Shown piece after piece: positions 36,513 to 44,194 of a stretch of DNA of 64,000 nucleotides; positions within the stretch are counted from its first letter, which is position 1, and every line of letters starts with the position of its first letter. The notes beneath the pieces were generated by a model that ran no database searches, was not told where the DNA came from, and saw only the letters and a program-made list of their open reading frames with translations. The stretch is from Anaerocolumna sp. AGMB13020 (GTDB lineage: Bacteria; Bacillota; Clostridia; Lachnospirales; Lachnospiraceae), in assembly GCF_033100115.1 (NCBI RefSeq), contig NZ_CP136910.1, forward strand, positions 2,170,001-2,234,000, given 5' to 3'. The translations under genes and the position numbers were made by a program.

Positions 36513-37523
36513 TTATCTTTCTAAACGCATTATTGTATAGTTTCCAGTTAAATCAAAGGAACAGATCGTGATACTGTTTACCTGTTCCGGTTTTAGGCTT
36601 TGGCTTAAAAGGGTTTTCGGTATATCATTCTTTTCAATCAACAATTTCGATAATAATACCTTTAAGCCCAGATCAGCTCCCAAACAATTACCAAAGTAAT
36701 CCTGCGCTTGATCAATTATGCAGCTAGAAGGAAAATTAGAAGTTAGTACTTCCTTTTCAAACTTTCCTATTTCTGTTTTGGAGTCATTTATTATAACAAC
36801 GTCTGTATCAGCGCCTAGATCCATCAGTTTTGATCGTAAATAAGCGTAATTCTCTGTTTCCATATCTTCATAAGGATTACAACCCAGGTTAATTGTATTA
36901 ATATTCTTAATTGTAATGCCCTCAGTGTATTTAGCGTCTTCTACTAATCCGAAAACGACACATGCTTCTTTCAGATTCTGCTCTCTCCCACTTTGATAAA
37001 TTAGTGACGCTGCCAGCTCATCGTTATACTCATCCAAACATCCTGCCATTATAAAATCTGCCTTTTCTTCCTTTAAGAGCATATCTGTCAGCATAAATTG
37101 ATTGGAACCCATCAGCATGGTACTTGGACCTGTAATACCCAAACGAATGGATAAGGTACCAAGACAGGCATTATGTACAGTATTAGAAAACAGAATCGGA
37201 CTGCAGGCATCCGGATCGTCGGCTATAACCTGCTTCGCAAATTCCATATTTGTTTCTAAAGGCCCATAGGATGTGGTAAAAATGCAACCGCTTTTATTTT
37301 TATCAGTTAAATCTATACTGTTTTGTGCTTCAGAATAGCAGTTCACGGTTGCAGTAGTTGCCAAATCAGCAAATCGGTTAATCTTTCTTTTATCTTTTTT
37401 GGATAAGCATGACTCAAAATCATTTTTATTGCTTTGTTGAATAATATTTTTATTGAATCTTTCCCATATTACTTCTGAATCATTTCCCATGGGGGTAATA
37501 AACCCTGCCGATACGATTTTCAT
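36513..37523 (-). CDS. Ketosynthase-like protein without catalytic triad (chain-length-factor-like)
   Basis: This 336-residue protein resembles the N-terminal ketoacyl-synthase-like family found in aryl polyene clusters. It has SPILFSNTVHNACLGTLSIRLGITGPSTMLMGSN in blocks, with the nucleophile position occupied by Ser (MGSNQ) instead of Cys. The two catalytic His motifs are also altered: NDSKTE replaces NAHGT, and GNCLGAD replaces GHTLGAA. It is therefore probably the inactive partner of the KS at 37951, setting chain length. It overlaps the thioesterase gene stop by 1 bp. Confidence 0.78.
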   Translation of the reverse strand: MKIVSAGFITPMGNDSEVIWERFNKNIIQQSNKNDFESCLSKKDKRKINRFADLATTATVNCYSEAQNSIDLTDKNKSGCIFTTSYGPLETNMEFAKQVIADDPDACSPILFSNTVHNACLGTLSIRLGITGPSTMLMGSNQFMLTDMLLKEEKADFIMAGCLDEYNDELAASLIYQSGREQNLKEACVVFGLVEDAKYTEGITIKNINTINLGCNPYEDMETENYAYLRSKLMDLGADTDVVIINDSKTEIGKFEKEVLTSNFPSSCIIDQAQDYFGNCLGADLGLKVLLSKLLIEKNDIPKTLLSQSLKPEQVNSITICSFDLTGNYTIMRLER

Positions 37524-37954
37524 TAGGCGACCGCTCCTTTCAATTCTTGATATCTATTTACTAATTTGTCCGGCAATGACAGCATTAATTGATTATTCAT
37601 ATCAGTTACAACATGAATGGCCTGGCCTGTACAAGAAATTTTATTGCCATAATAAACAATGAAATCAAAAATTATCTTGATATCATCTTCTATGTAAAAC
37701 TTGAGTACTACCGTTGCAGATTGATTGCATTTGTACTTTATTGCGTTTATATATTTGATTGAAAAATGAGATATCAGGAATTTTATATCCTCTCCGAGTA
37801 CATCTATACCAAATAAAGCAGGCTCATTCATAAACGAGAATTTTGCTTCTTCCACCAGTAATAAATATCTGCTATGGTGCAAGATACCATAAGCATCCAT
37901 ATCAGAGAAACGAGGAAAAACTTCATATTTATATTCTATCGCACCCTCCTTCAT
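37523..37954 (-). CDS. Hotdog acyl-ACP/CoA thioesterase (4HBT family)
   Basis: This 143-residue hotdog protein has the 4HBT/YbgC signature RFSDMDAYGILHHSRYLLLVEEA near residues 15-37, with the conserved Asp before Gly. Such enzymes release acyl chains from ACP or CoA. In this cluster it could free the finished chain or edit wrong ones. It overlaps the KS gene by 4 bp and the KS-like gene by 1 bp, so all three are translationally coupled. Confidence 0.82.
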   Translation of the reverse strand: MKEGAIEYKYEVFPRFSDMDAYGILHHSRYLLLVEEAKFSFMNEPALFGIDVLGEDIKFLISHFSIKYINAIKYKCNQSATVVLKFYIEDDIKIIFDFIVYYGNKISCTGQAIHVVTDMNNQLMLSLPDKLVNRYQELKGAVA

Positions 37955-39126
37955 TCAGATATCCCTCCAACGACGATGCTGGCAGCATTACCTGCAAATG
38001 CAAAAGAGTTCGATAATGCATAATGAATATTTTTATAAACCAATTCTGACGGGAGCTCAACCTCTTCCAAAGAGTTAATGGGATTGCTTAAATTGATATT
38101 TGGATATACATAGCTATTGTTAATACTTAGAACAGTTGCAGCAAATTCTACAGCTCCTGCTGCTGCCAAGCAATGACCAACCTGGGATTTTATGGAATTA
38201 ACATGACATTTTCCAGTCAATCTTTCAATCGCTTTGATTTCCATGCTGTCATTTATTTCTGTACCAGTTCCATGGGTATTGATGTAATCAATTTTAGCCG
38301 GGAGAACATCTGCTTGTTTTAGCGCTTGTGTCATAACCCTATATGCTCCATCACCAGATGGGTCTGGGCTGGTTGCATGATAAGCATCATTCCCAAGTCC
38401 GTAGCCTAATACTTCGCAATAAATTTTTGCATTTCTTTTTTGAGCTGACTCATAACTCTCAATAACAAAAAGAGCACCACCTTCGCCTAATGTAATACCA
38501 TCTCTATCTTTGTCAAATGGTCTGCAAGGAGTGCTGCTTAAATTTTGTAATGAATGAAATCCATAACTCGAGAATTCTGTTAAGGGATCTATTCCTCCTG
38601 ATATAACCATATCACAAATCCCGGAATTAACCAGTGAATATGCCGTTCCTATTGCAGTTGTTCCAGCGGCACAAGCTGAGGTATTTACAAAAACCGGACC
38701 TTTAATTTTTAGCTTTTTAGGTAGTTTATAAATATTACTTTTTGATATGGACTTTTCAATACTTCCTTTCACATGCCCGGAAACATAATCATTGACTCCC
38801 ACTGAGGTTGCAAATGAAAAGCCAACTTTTTCATTTAATTCTCCAATTATCTCCGGAGTAATACTGGTATCCTCCAGTAATTGCAATATTAAATCCTCAT
38901 ACATGCATTCTAAACGAGATTTATCTTTTAAGCTCTGAACTTCATAAATGTATGTTTTATTTACCTGGCCAAAATAATCTGTTCGAATCTTATCTGTAGG
39001 AAATAAGGTGGTTTTTTTAATACCACCTATCCCCCTGACCGCATTCTCATTAAATTCGTCGATATTATTTCCATTGGCCGCCATTACACTGATTCCTGTT
39101 ACAACAACCCTTTTCTCTGTTGACAA
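37951..39126 (-). CDS. Beta-ketoacyl-ACP synthase (FabF-like, cluster KS)
   Basis: This 391-residue condensing enzyme has the complete KS II triad: C152 in NTSACAAGT, H285 in NTHGTGTE and H318 in SQVGHCLAAAG. It also has FDKDRDGITLGEGG. It would extend acyl-ACP with malonyl-ACP. No dedicated malonyl transferase is in the cluster, so housekeeping FabD is the likely source of extender. It lies 1 bp after the ACP gene. Confidence 0.9.
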   Translation of the reverse strand: MSTEKRVVVTGISVMAANGNNIDEFNENAVRGIGGIKKTTLFPTDKIRTDYFGQVNKTYIYEVQSLKDKSRLECMYEDLILQLLEDTSITPEIIGELNEKVGFSFATSVGVNDYVSGHVKGSIEKSISKSNIYKLPKKLKIKGPVFVNTSACAAGTTAIGTAYSLVNSGICDMVISGGIDPLTEFSSYGFHSLQNLSSTPCRPFDKDRDGITLGEGGALFVIESYESAQKRNAKIYCEVLGYGLGNDAYHATSPDPSGDGAYRVMTQALKQADVLPAKIDYINTHGTGTEINDSMEIKAIERLTGKCHVNSIKSQVGHCLAAAGAVEFAATVLSINNSYVYPNINLSNPINSLEEVELPSELVYKNIHYALSNSFAFAGNAASIVVGGISE

Positions 39127-39127
39127 T

Positions 39128-39418
39128 TTACATCACCTCATCTAATTTACTGTTAAGAAATTCTGCAATAGTCTTTACACTATGAAGCGCTTTCTTATCT
39201 CCATCTGCAAGTTTTAAATCATATTTTGATTTAATGGCTACCACTATCTCTAACGCATCAACGGAATCCAATTCGAGTCCTTCTCCCAACTCATCCTGGC
39301 TTGCAAATAAAGGGGCATCATAGTTCACCTCTTTGGCATTCACATCGTCTAATCCCAAGGCATCAATAATCATTTCTGCTACTTCCAAACATCTTTGCTC
39401 CATACTCATCCTACTCAT
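39128..39418 (-). CDS. Acyl carrier protein (cluster ACP)
   Basis: This 96-residue ACP has the phosphopantetheine serine at S52 in GLELDSVDALEIV. It has the usual four-helix layout with a slightly extended N terminus. It needs the Sfp-type transferase at 47550 or the host AcpS for activation. It sits between the ABC transporter and the KS genes of the same operon. Confidence 0.9.
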   Translation of the reverse strand: MSRMSMEQRCLEVAEMIIDALGLDDVNAKEVNYDAPLFASQDELGEGLELDSVDALEIVVAIKSKYDLKLADGDKKALHSVKTIAEFLNSKLDEVM

Positions 39419-39439
39419 AAACTGTATTTCCTCCTTTAA

Positions 39440-40117
39440 TCAAACTAATTTTCCATCTTCTATGATTAATTGCTGTTCCCCATAATCTAAGATCTTTTTA
39501 TCATGTGTTACTAAGACAACTGTTGACTGGCTTTCCTTCATGATATCCTTTAAGCATTCCATAAATAAAAGACTATTTTTTTTATCCAGATTACCTGTAG
39601 GTTCGTCTGCAAATATATAATCTGCTCCAGAAACAAAAGCTCTTATAATGGCAACTCTTTGTTTTTCTCCCCCAGAAAGCGATTGGATTTCTTTTTTCCG
39701 TATGTTACCTAAATTCATAATCTCCAGATATTTATCGATACGGGCTTCCAATTCCTTATTGACTTTTTCGTTGCGCAGCATATAGTTTAGTTTGAGATTA
39801 TCTTCAACGTTCATAAATCCAAAAAGGTTAAGATGCTGGTATATAAAATTGATGTTATTTAATCTAAAATTATCACGTTGCGTATTCCTCAAATCATAAA
39901 TTGATCTATCACCATATAAAACTTCTCCTTGAAGGGACTCAATAAGTCCTGCAAGTGCATACATAAAAGTTGTTTTACCTGATCCCGACGGGCCGGAAAT
40001 AGTAGTTAGTATTCCATGCTGAATCTCACAGCTGATTCCATTTAATATATTTCGTGCCGACTGACCTTCTTTAATCGTATAAACTAAATTATTTGCTCTA
40101 ATATTTGACTTACTCAT
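39440..40117 (-). CDS. ABC transporter ATP-binding protein (MacB/LolD-like)
   Basis: This 225-residue ATPase has Walker A GPSGSGKTTF, signature LSGGEKQRVAI and Walker B YIFADEPTGNLD, typical of the MacB/LolD/BceA group that partners FtsX-type permeases. Its permease gene lies 13 bp upstream. Placed between the precursor peptides and the ACP, it probably exports the product or protects the producer. Confidence 0.9.
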   Translation of the reverse strand: MSKSNIRANNLVYTIKEGQSARNILNGISCEIQHGILTTISGPSGSGKTTFMYALAGLIESLQGEVLYGDRSIYDLRNTQRDNFRLNNINFIYQHLNLFGFMNVEDNLKLNYMLRNEKVNKELEARIDKYLEIMNLGNIRKKEIQSLSGGEKQRVAIIRAFVSGADYIFADEPTGNLDKKNSLLFMECLKDIMKESQSTVVLVTHDKKILDYGEQQLIIEDGKLV

Positions 40118-40130
40118 ATTCTTCTCCTAA

Positions 40131-42020
40131 CTAATCCGATATTGTCAAGTATTTTCTAATATCTGAAGTAAATGCTCGTTTAATGGTTAAATGTAGAATC
40201 AATGAACCACCAATTAGTAATAGAACATATACAAAAAGCATTAATGTAATTGGAAAGGTCGTTCTAACAGGTACTGTTATAAATTCCAATGACATATCAA
40301 CTCCCATTCCAATAAAAGTGATTGCCAGGAGAGTTCCTATTACCGTTGCAATTGTGATGACATTCATCATCTGGAAAAGATATGCTCTTTTAAGGGTCTT
40401 GACATTTGCACCCATAGCTCTGAATCTTGTGATATCAAAAACATTTTGATGAGAAACGGATATATAAAAGTGAACTAACATTAAGAACGATACCAGAATA
40501 ACCATAAATGCAGATATTTCAAATATTTCAACACCATTTATTGCATTATCATAGCTATTGTCAGCAATCTCTTGTTTCGTAACCACATATTTGCCTATAA
40601 CATTGGAATCGTTGTTTAACACTTCAATAACCTTCTCATTTGCTTTATGGATGTATAAAGCATTTATCATATCGATACCAATCTGACTCTGCATATACCC
40701 CTTACTTACAAATCCATATCTTCCTCTGCTTCCATTTGCCACAAAACGTCCTGCTATGGTAAACTCCACCTTGTGATCGTTAATCTGAAGAACATATTTT
40801 TCACCAATATCATCGTCTGAAATAAAATAGTTCGGTAAATAAATCCCTGAAAAGGTTGGATCATTTAACTTTGCAGCGGGATCGCTCCCATCTGTAAGCA
40901 CCATCTTCTCCCCGTATTTTCCATAATCACTGTCAATGGAATAAATCGTGTTTTCATACCCTTCCATATCCATCATTTCTAAATTGATTCCATATGCTAT
41001 TTGCGCCTCCGGATCCAGCTTAGAAATCAAATCCCTGTACTCATCCTCTGAGCGCTGCTCCACTACATTAGAGTGGATGATCAGATGATTGAAAAACATA
41101 TTCTGCTCAACTGTATCTTTTGCAATATTTCGCATAGTAGTGAACATACCTATAAGTCCTGCACTCAACATAACTCCAACCACCAGTGTAGAAATAATTG
41201 GATTTGTTCTTTTATAGTATCCCATAAAAATTCTTTGGCTCAAGACTAATGATTTAAAACAGAATAAATCCCCAATCTTCAATAAAAGATGCTGAATACC
41301 AATGACTATGATATCTAAGATTAAGAAAACTCCGACAATGGGCAAAACCGCTAATGCTCCATCGTCTTCTCCCATACCCAATCCATAAATAATCAAAACC
41401 AAACCAATGATTCCTACTACCCAGTCCTTCGTCCCTAACTTCTTTATCGTATCTGTTTTATACGGGCTTCTCATCTCCTCCAGCGGATCAAAGGATGCTA
41501 TTTTCTTTAAGGTAGCTAGCAAACATAAGGTAATAATAAAAATATGAATGATGAAAGCCCCTAAGATATTGACAAACCCAATCCATTTACTTTGTATGTC
41601 TAAGATATTGCTTAAGAGGGTGTAAAGTATTTCCATGAGTACAATAGCAATAGGAACAGCATAAATTTGATAATATATCGATTCTTTCACATAAATGTAA
41701 GAAAGTTGCTTTCTTGTAACACCGGAGAGCCTTAATTGGATATTAAACTCTTTTCTGGTTGAAAAGATAGTTTTTATAACAATTCTCAATATCCAAAGTG
41801 AAAACAAAATAATCATTACCGATATCGCAATTAACATATAAAAATACATTGTTAATTGTTCGTCTCTTGATATACGTTCTGTTTCTACTTTTATTGTATA
41901 AATTTCTCCTATTATCTTAGAAAAAACGCCTACTACTACCATATTTATTACTGATACTATAATAAAAACCACCATTTGTGATTTATTATTTTTATAAAGC
42001 TGTTTCAACAAAGAATTCAT
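40131..42020 (-). CDS. ABC transporter permease, FtsX family
   Basis: This membrane protein has about ten helices and a large extracytoplasmic domain (roughly residues 300-490), with FtsX domains near 50-180 and 520-620. I choose the ATG at 42020, preceded by AGGTGA, giving about 629 residues. The longer frame starting at 42068 uses TTG without a clear ribosome site. The fused double-FtsX layout recalls peptide exporters and BceB-like resistance permeases. It is the first gene after the three precursor peptides. Confidence 0.83.
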   Translation of the reverse strand: MNSLLKQLYKNNKSQMVVFIIVSVINMVVVGVFSKIIGEIYTIKVETERISRDEQLTMYFYMLIAISVMIILFSLWILRIVIKTIFSTRKEFNIQLRLSGVTRKQLSYIYVKESIYYQIYAVPIAIVLMEILYTLLSNILDIQSKWIGFVNILGAFIIHIFIITLCLLATLKKIASFDPLEEMRSPYKTDTIKKLGTKDWVVGIIGLVLIIYGLGMGEDDGALAVLPIVGVFLILDIIVIGIQHLLLKIGDLFCFKSLVLSQRIFMGYYKRTNPIISTLVVGVMLSAGLIGMFTTMRNIAKDTVEQNMFFNHLIIHSNVVEQRSEDEYRDLISKLDPEAQIAYGINLEMMDMEGYENTIYSIDSDYGKYGEKMVLTDGSDPAAKLNDPTFSGIYLPNYFISDDDIGEKYVLQINDHKVEFTIAGRFVANGSRGRYGFVSKGYMQSQIGIDMINALYIHKANEKVIEVLNNDSNVIGKYVVTKQEIADNSYDNAINGVEIFEISAFMVILVSFLMLVHFYISVSHQNVFDITRFRAMGANVKTLKRAYLFQMMNVITIATVIGTLLAITFIGMGVDMSLEFITVPVRTTFPITLMLFVYVLLLIGGSLILHLTIKRAFTSDIRKYLTISD

Positions 42021-42102
42021 AATTATCACCTGTTCTGGCAAATACTTCATAAAGAAGTATTTGCCCAATTTAATAAACCAGATTATGGATTTACTAATAC
42101 AA

Positions 42103-42237
42103 TTAATTACAACAATCAGTACATCCAGTAAAGCCTGCTGTTACAATTTCTTCCACTTCTTCAAAAATCTCGTCTTTCGTATCTACCGTTGTTTCGTTCA
42201 GATTAACATTATCGATCAGATTTTTTTTATTATCCAT
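42103..42237 (-). CDS. RiPP precursor peptide A (44 aa, Cys-rich C terminus)
   Basis: This peptide is preceded by GAGGAG at good spacing. A charged leader (MDNKKNLIDNVNLNET...) leads into EIFEEVEEIVTAG and ends GFTGCTDCCN. It is one of three paralogues in tandem whose last 20 residues are almost identical. The leader-like acidic helix, C-terminal Cys cluster and neighbouring radical SAM and M50 genes support a ribosomally made, modified peptide. There is no LanM, LanB or YcaO gene nearby, so lanthionines or azoles from known enzymes are unlikely. Confidence 0.8.
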   Translation of the reverse strand: MDNKKNLIDNVNLNETTVDTKDEIFEEVEEIVTAGFTGCTDCCN

Positions 42238-42259
42238 TTGTAGTCTCCTCTTCTATTCA

Positions 42260-42394
42260 TTAGCCGCAGCAACTGGAGCATCCAGTAAAACCTGCAGTTA
42301 CGATTTCTTCAACTTCCTCGAACATTTCTTCGCTTTCTACAACATGATCCTTCATATCCTCAGCTTTATTTGTGATTACTTTTTTATCTTCCAT
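42260..42394 (-). CDS. RiPP precursor peptide B (44 aa, Cys-rich C terminus)
   Basis: This peptide has AAAGGAGG upstream and the same plan as its neighbours: a variable leader (MEDKKVITNKAEDMKD), a conserved EMFEEVEEIVTAG and a core GFTGCSSCCG. The three Cys residues keep the spacing C-x2-CC. It lies 22 bp upstream of peptide A in transcription order and is clearly a tandem duplicate of it. Confidence 0.8.
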   Translation of the reverse strand: MEDKKVITNKAEDMKDHVVESEEMFEEVEEIVTAGFTGCSSCCG

Positions 42395-42421
42395 TATTTA
42401 ATCCTCCTTTTATTTTTGATT

Positions 42422-42553
42422 TTAATTGCAACAATTGGAACAACCTGTTAATCCTGCAGTAACAATTTCTTCGATTTCCTCGAAAATTTCTTCTCTTTCA
42501 TTTGGAACATTCGTTATAACTTCTTCCTTTGTAGAATCGAATTTCTTATCCAT
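42422..42553 (-). CDS. RiPP precursor peptide C (43 aa, Cys-rich C terminus)
   Basis: This is the first of the three tandem precursors in transcription order, with GAAAGGAAGGG before the ATG. The leader starts MDKKFDSTKEEVITN, continues EIFEEIEEIVTAG and ends GLTGCSNCCN. Phe of the core is Leu here. The leader and the spacing C-x2-CC are kept. About 150 bp of AT-rich, ribosome-site-like sequence separate it from the 131-residue membrane protein gene. Confidence 0.8.
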   Translation of the reverse strand: MDKKFDSTKEEVITNVPNEREEIFEEIEEIVTAGLTGCSNCCN

Positions 42554-42706
42554 TTTTTAACCCTTCCTTTCTTTTGATTTTCTCTCAAATAAATTTGTTA
42601 CTATACTCAGAAAAGCATTTTTATGTATCTCTCCTCCCTTCTCTTCAAATTGTGAAAATAAATATTTAACAACAAAATTGCAAGAAACAATTTGTGTTAT
42701 TATCAA

Positions 42707-43102
42707 TTAACTCTTAACTCTGCTTAAAGAATGATAAATTATATTATGCAGACCTAAGGTAATAAAAAAAATAATCCAGGTGACTGACCAGGCTTCGGTC
42801 AAAGAACTAATAATCATATAAACGAAAGCGCAGGCAATCCATAAAAGCGCTGCTATTGTTCTAAAGTATTTTGGTCTGACTTCTAACAATTCTTCATCAT
42901 ATTTTAAATCAGAATTACTTTTTGCCAGAAACTGTGAACGATATACTAAAATAGCTGTTGGCGGGATACAGATCAAAGCAGCTATCACTATACCCAACTC
43001 ATCTTTATCGTAGATATTATCAGCCGCAAGGAGTATAACAGCGGCAAAAATATACATGCTTACCGATATTGCTAATAAGAAAGCTGACTTTTCCTTTTTC
43101 AT
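42707..43102 (-). CDS. Four-helix membrane protein of the RiPP operon
   Basis: This 131-residue protein has four hydrophobic segments arranged as two pairs around a charged middle (KSNSDLKYDEELLEVRPKYFR). I do not recognise a specific family. The pattern resembles the membrane half of clostridial permease-prefix proteins. It lies 3 bp after the M50 protease gene, so it is probably a partner in maturation, immunity or export. Confidence 0.65.
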   Translation of the reverse strand: MKKEKSAFLLAISVSMYIFAAVILLAADNIYDKDELGIVIAALICIPPTAILVYRSQFLAKSNSDLKYDEELLEVRPKYFRTIAALLWIACAFVYMIISSLTEAWSVTWIIFFITLGLHNIIYHSLSRVKS

Positions 43103-43105
43103 AAA

Positions 43106-44191
43106 CTAGAAACTCCTTTTGATTTTATAGATAAATTTAAAGGTCAAATATATAATTATGACTGTGAATGCAATATATAAAACATAACTACTGATTTCAA
43201 ATAACCCAAGCCAATAATTTATATTAACAAACATACTTACCAGGCTGGATACAAAGAGACCAAGTAGAATAAGTCCACATATTTGATATCTGTTATTTAA
43301 TTTCACTTTATTTCCATTGAATAGGTTATTCAGATATTTGAACCCCTTCAGACGTAAATCTAGAATTCCCACCAGCATCGTCATCATAAAATATCCATCT
43401 GTCATACCGAACAGCCCTAAATTAGTAATAATTGTACTTATATTTGCTGAGATCCAAATATCTATTACAGCCCCATGAAAAAAATCAGGAAGCAATGCTT
43501 TTAATAAGATTCCTATAAAAGCCATAATTAGATTAAAATAGATTCCACCTGCCATAACCAATAGCTTTTTACTCTGTCTTTCCAGATTGAGACCAAAATA
43601 TTGAACTAATATAATTGGATATATAAAATACCAACCCAGGCTGACATTATCAATTTTTACTCCTACATACCTGGCGATTGTACAATGCCCGATTTCATGG
43701 ACCACCAATACTGCCCAGGGGAATACCGCAATGGTAAATATAATCTCCCACAACTTCATATTTACATAATCTATGCTTTGCGGCAGAAACATTCTATAAT
43801 TCCAAAAGAAAAGGCCCATAAGAAGTACGCTTAAAAAAACGAACCCGATGCCTAATTTCGTGGAACCAAAGGTATCTTTGGCTTCGCTTTTTGGAAAAAA
43901 ACTAAAAAATACTTTTCCTACCTTTTTGAATTCATTAAATGATCCTTTGGGTTCTACCTCGTTTTCCAAATAACCAAGTTTACTAAAGTTATTAAAAATG
44001 CGAGTATTGTCCTCATCTAACTCATCAACTTCTATCTCTTCGTTCTTATATTTATCAATGAATTTTGTAACAGCATTTGCATACTTGTAATCAATTTTCA
44101 CAAAGCTGTTCAGCGACTTGATACCTACTAAGAGCAGCCTGCCTGAGAGGGTATAGTTGATGTTATAGCAAAGATTTTCTTTTACCTTCAT
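43106..44191 (-). CDS. M50-family membrane metalloprotease (RiPP maturation)
   Basis: This 361-residue protein has a soluble N-terminal part of about 95 residues and a polytopic M50 (site-2 protease-like) domain. The zinc motif is HEIGH (H165, E166, H169) inside a helix, and the third ligand is probably D265 in TDGYF. The N-terminal segment (about 30-80, alternating helix ending NFSKLGYLENE) resembles a PqqD/RRE-type winged helix that could bind the leader peptides, an inference. It is 3 bp after the radical SAM gene. It could cut leaders or act in export, as related enzymes do in sactipeptide and other RiPP loci. Confidence 0.8.
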   Translation of the reverse strand: MKVKENLCYNINYTLSGRLLLVGIKSLNSFVKIDYKYANAVTKFIDKYKNEEIEVDELDEDNTRIFNNFSKLGYLENEVEPKGSFNEFKKVGKVFFSFFPKSEAKDTFGSTKLGIGFVFLSVLLMGLFFWNYRMFLPQSIDYVNMKLWEIIFTIAVFPWAVLVVHEIGHCTIARYVGVKIDNVSLGWYFIYPIILVQYFGLNLERQSKKLLVMAGGIYFNLIMAFIGILLKALLPDFFHGAVIDIWISANISTIITNLGLFGMTDGYFMMTMLVGILDLRLKGFKYLNNLFNGNKVKLNNRYQICGLILLGLFVSSLVSMFVNINYWLGLFEISSYVLYIAFTVIIIYLTFKFIYKIKRSF

Positions 44192-44194
44192 CTC

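Noticed and set aside
42103..42553. Class I or II lanthipeptide or azole peptide interpretation of the Cys-rich precursors
   Set aside because: No LanB/LanC/LanM, YcaO or flavin dehydrogenase gene is in the locus. The only peptide-modifying enzyme seen is the radical SAM/SPASM protein.
42554..42706. LytTR repeats or promoter before the precursor peptides
   Set aside because: TTTGAAGAGA is present once, but the partner at 21 bp is poor and the distance to a TATAGT is 34 bp, not 27. An internal promoter remains possible but is not supported.
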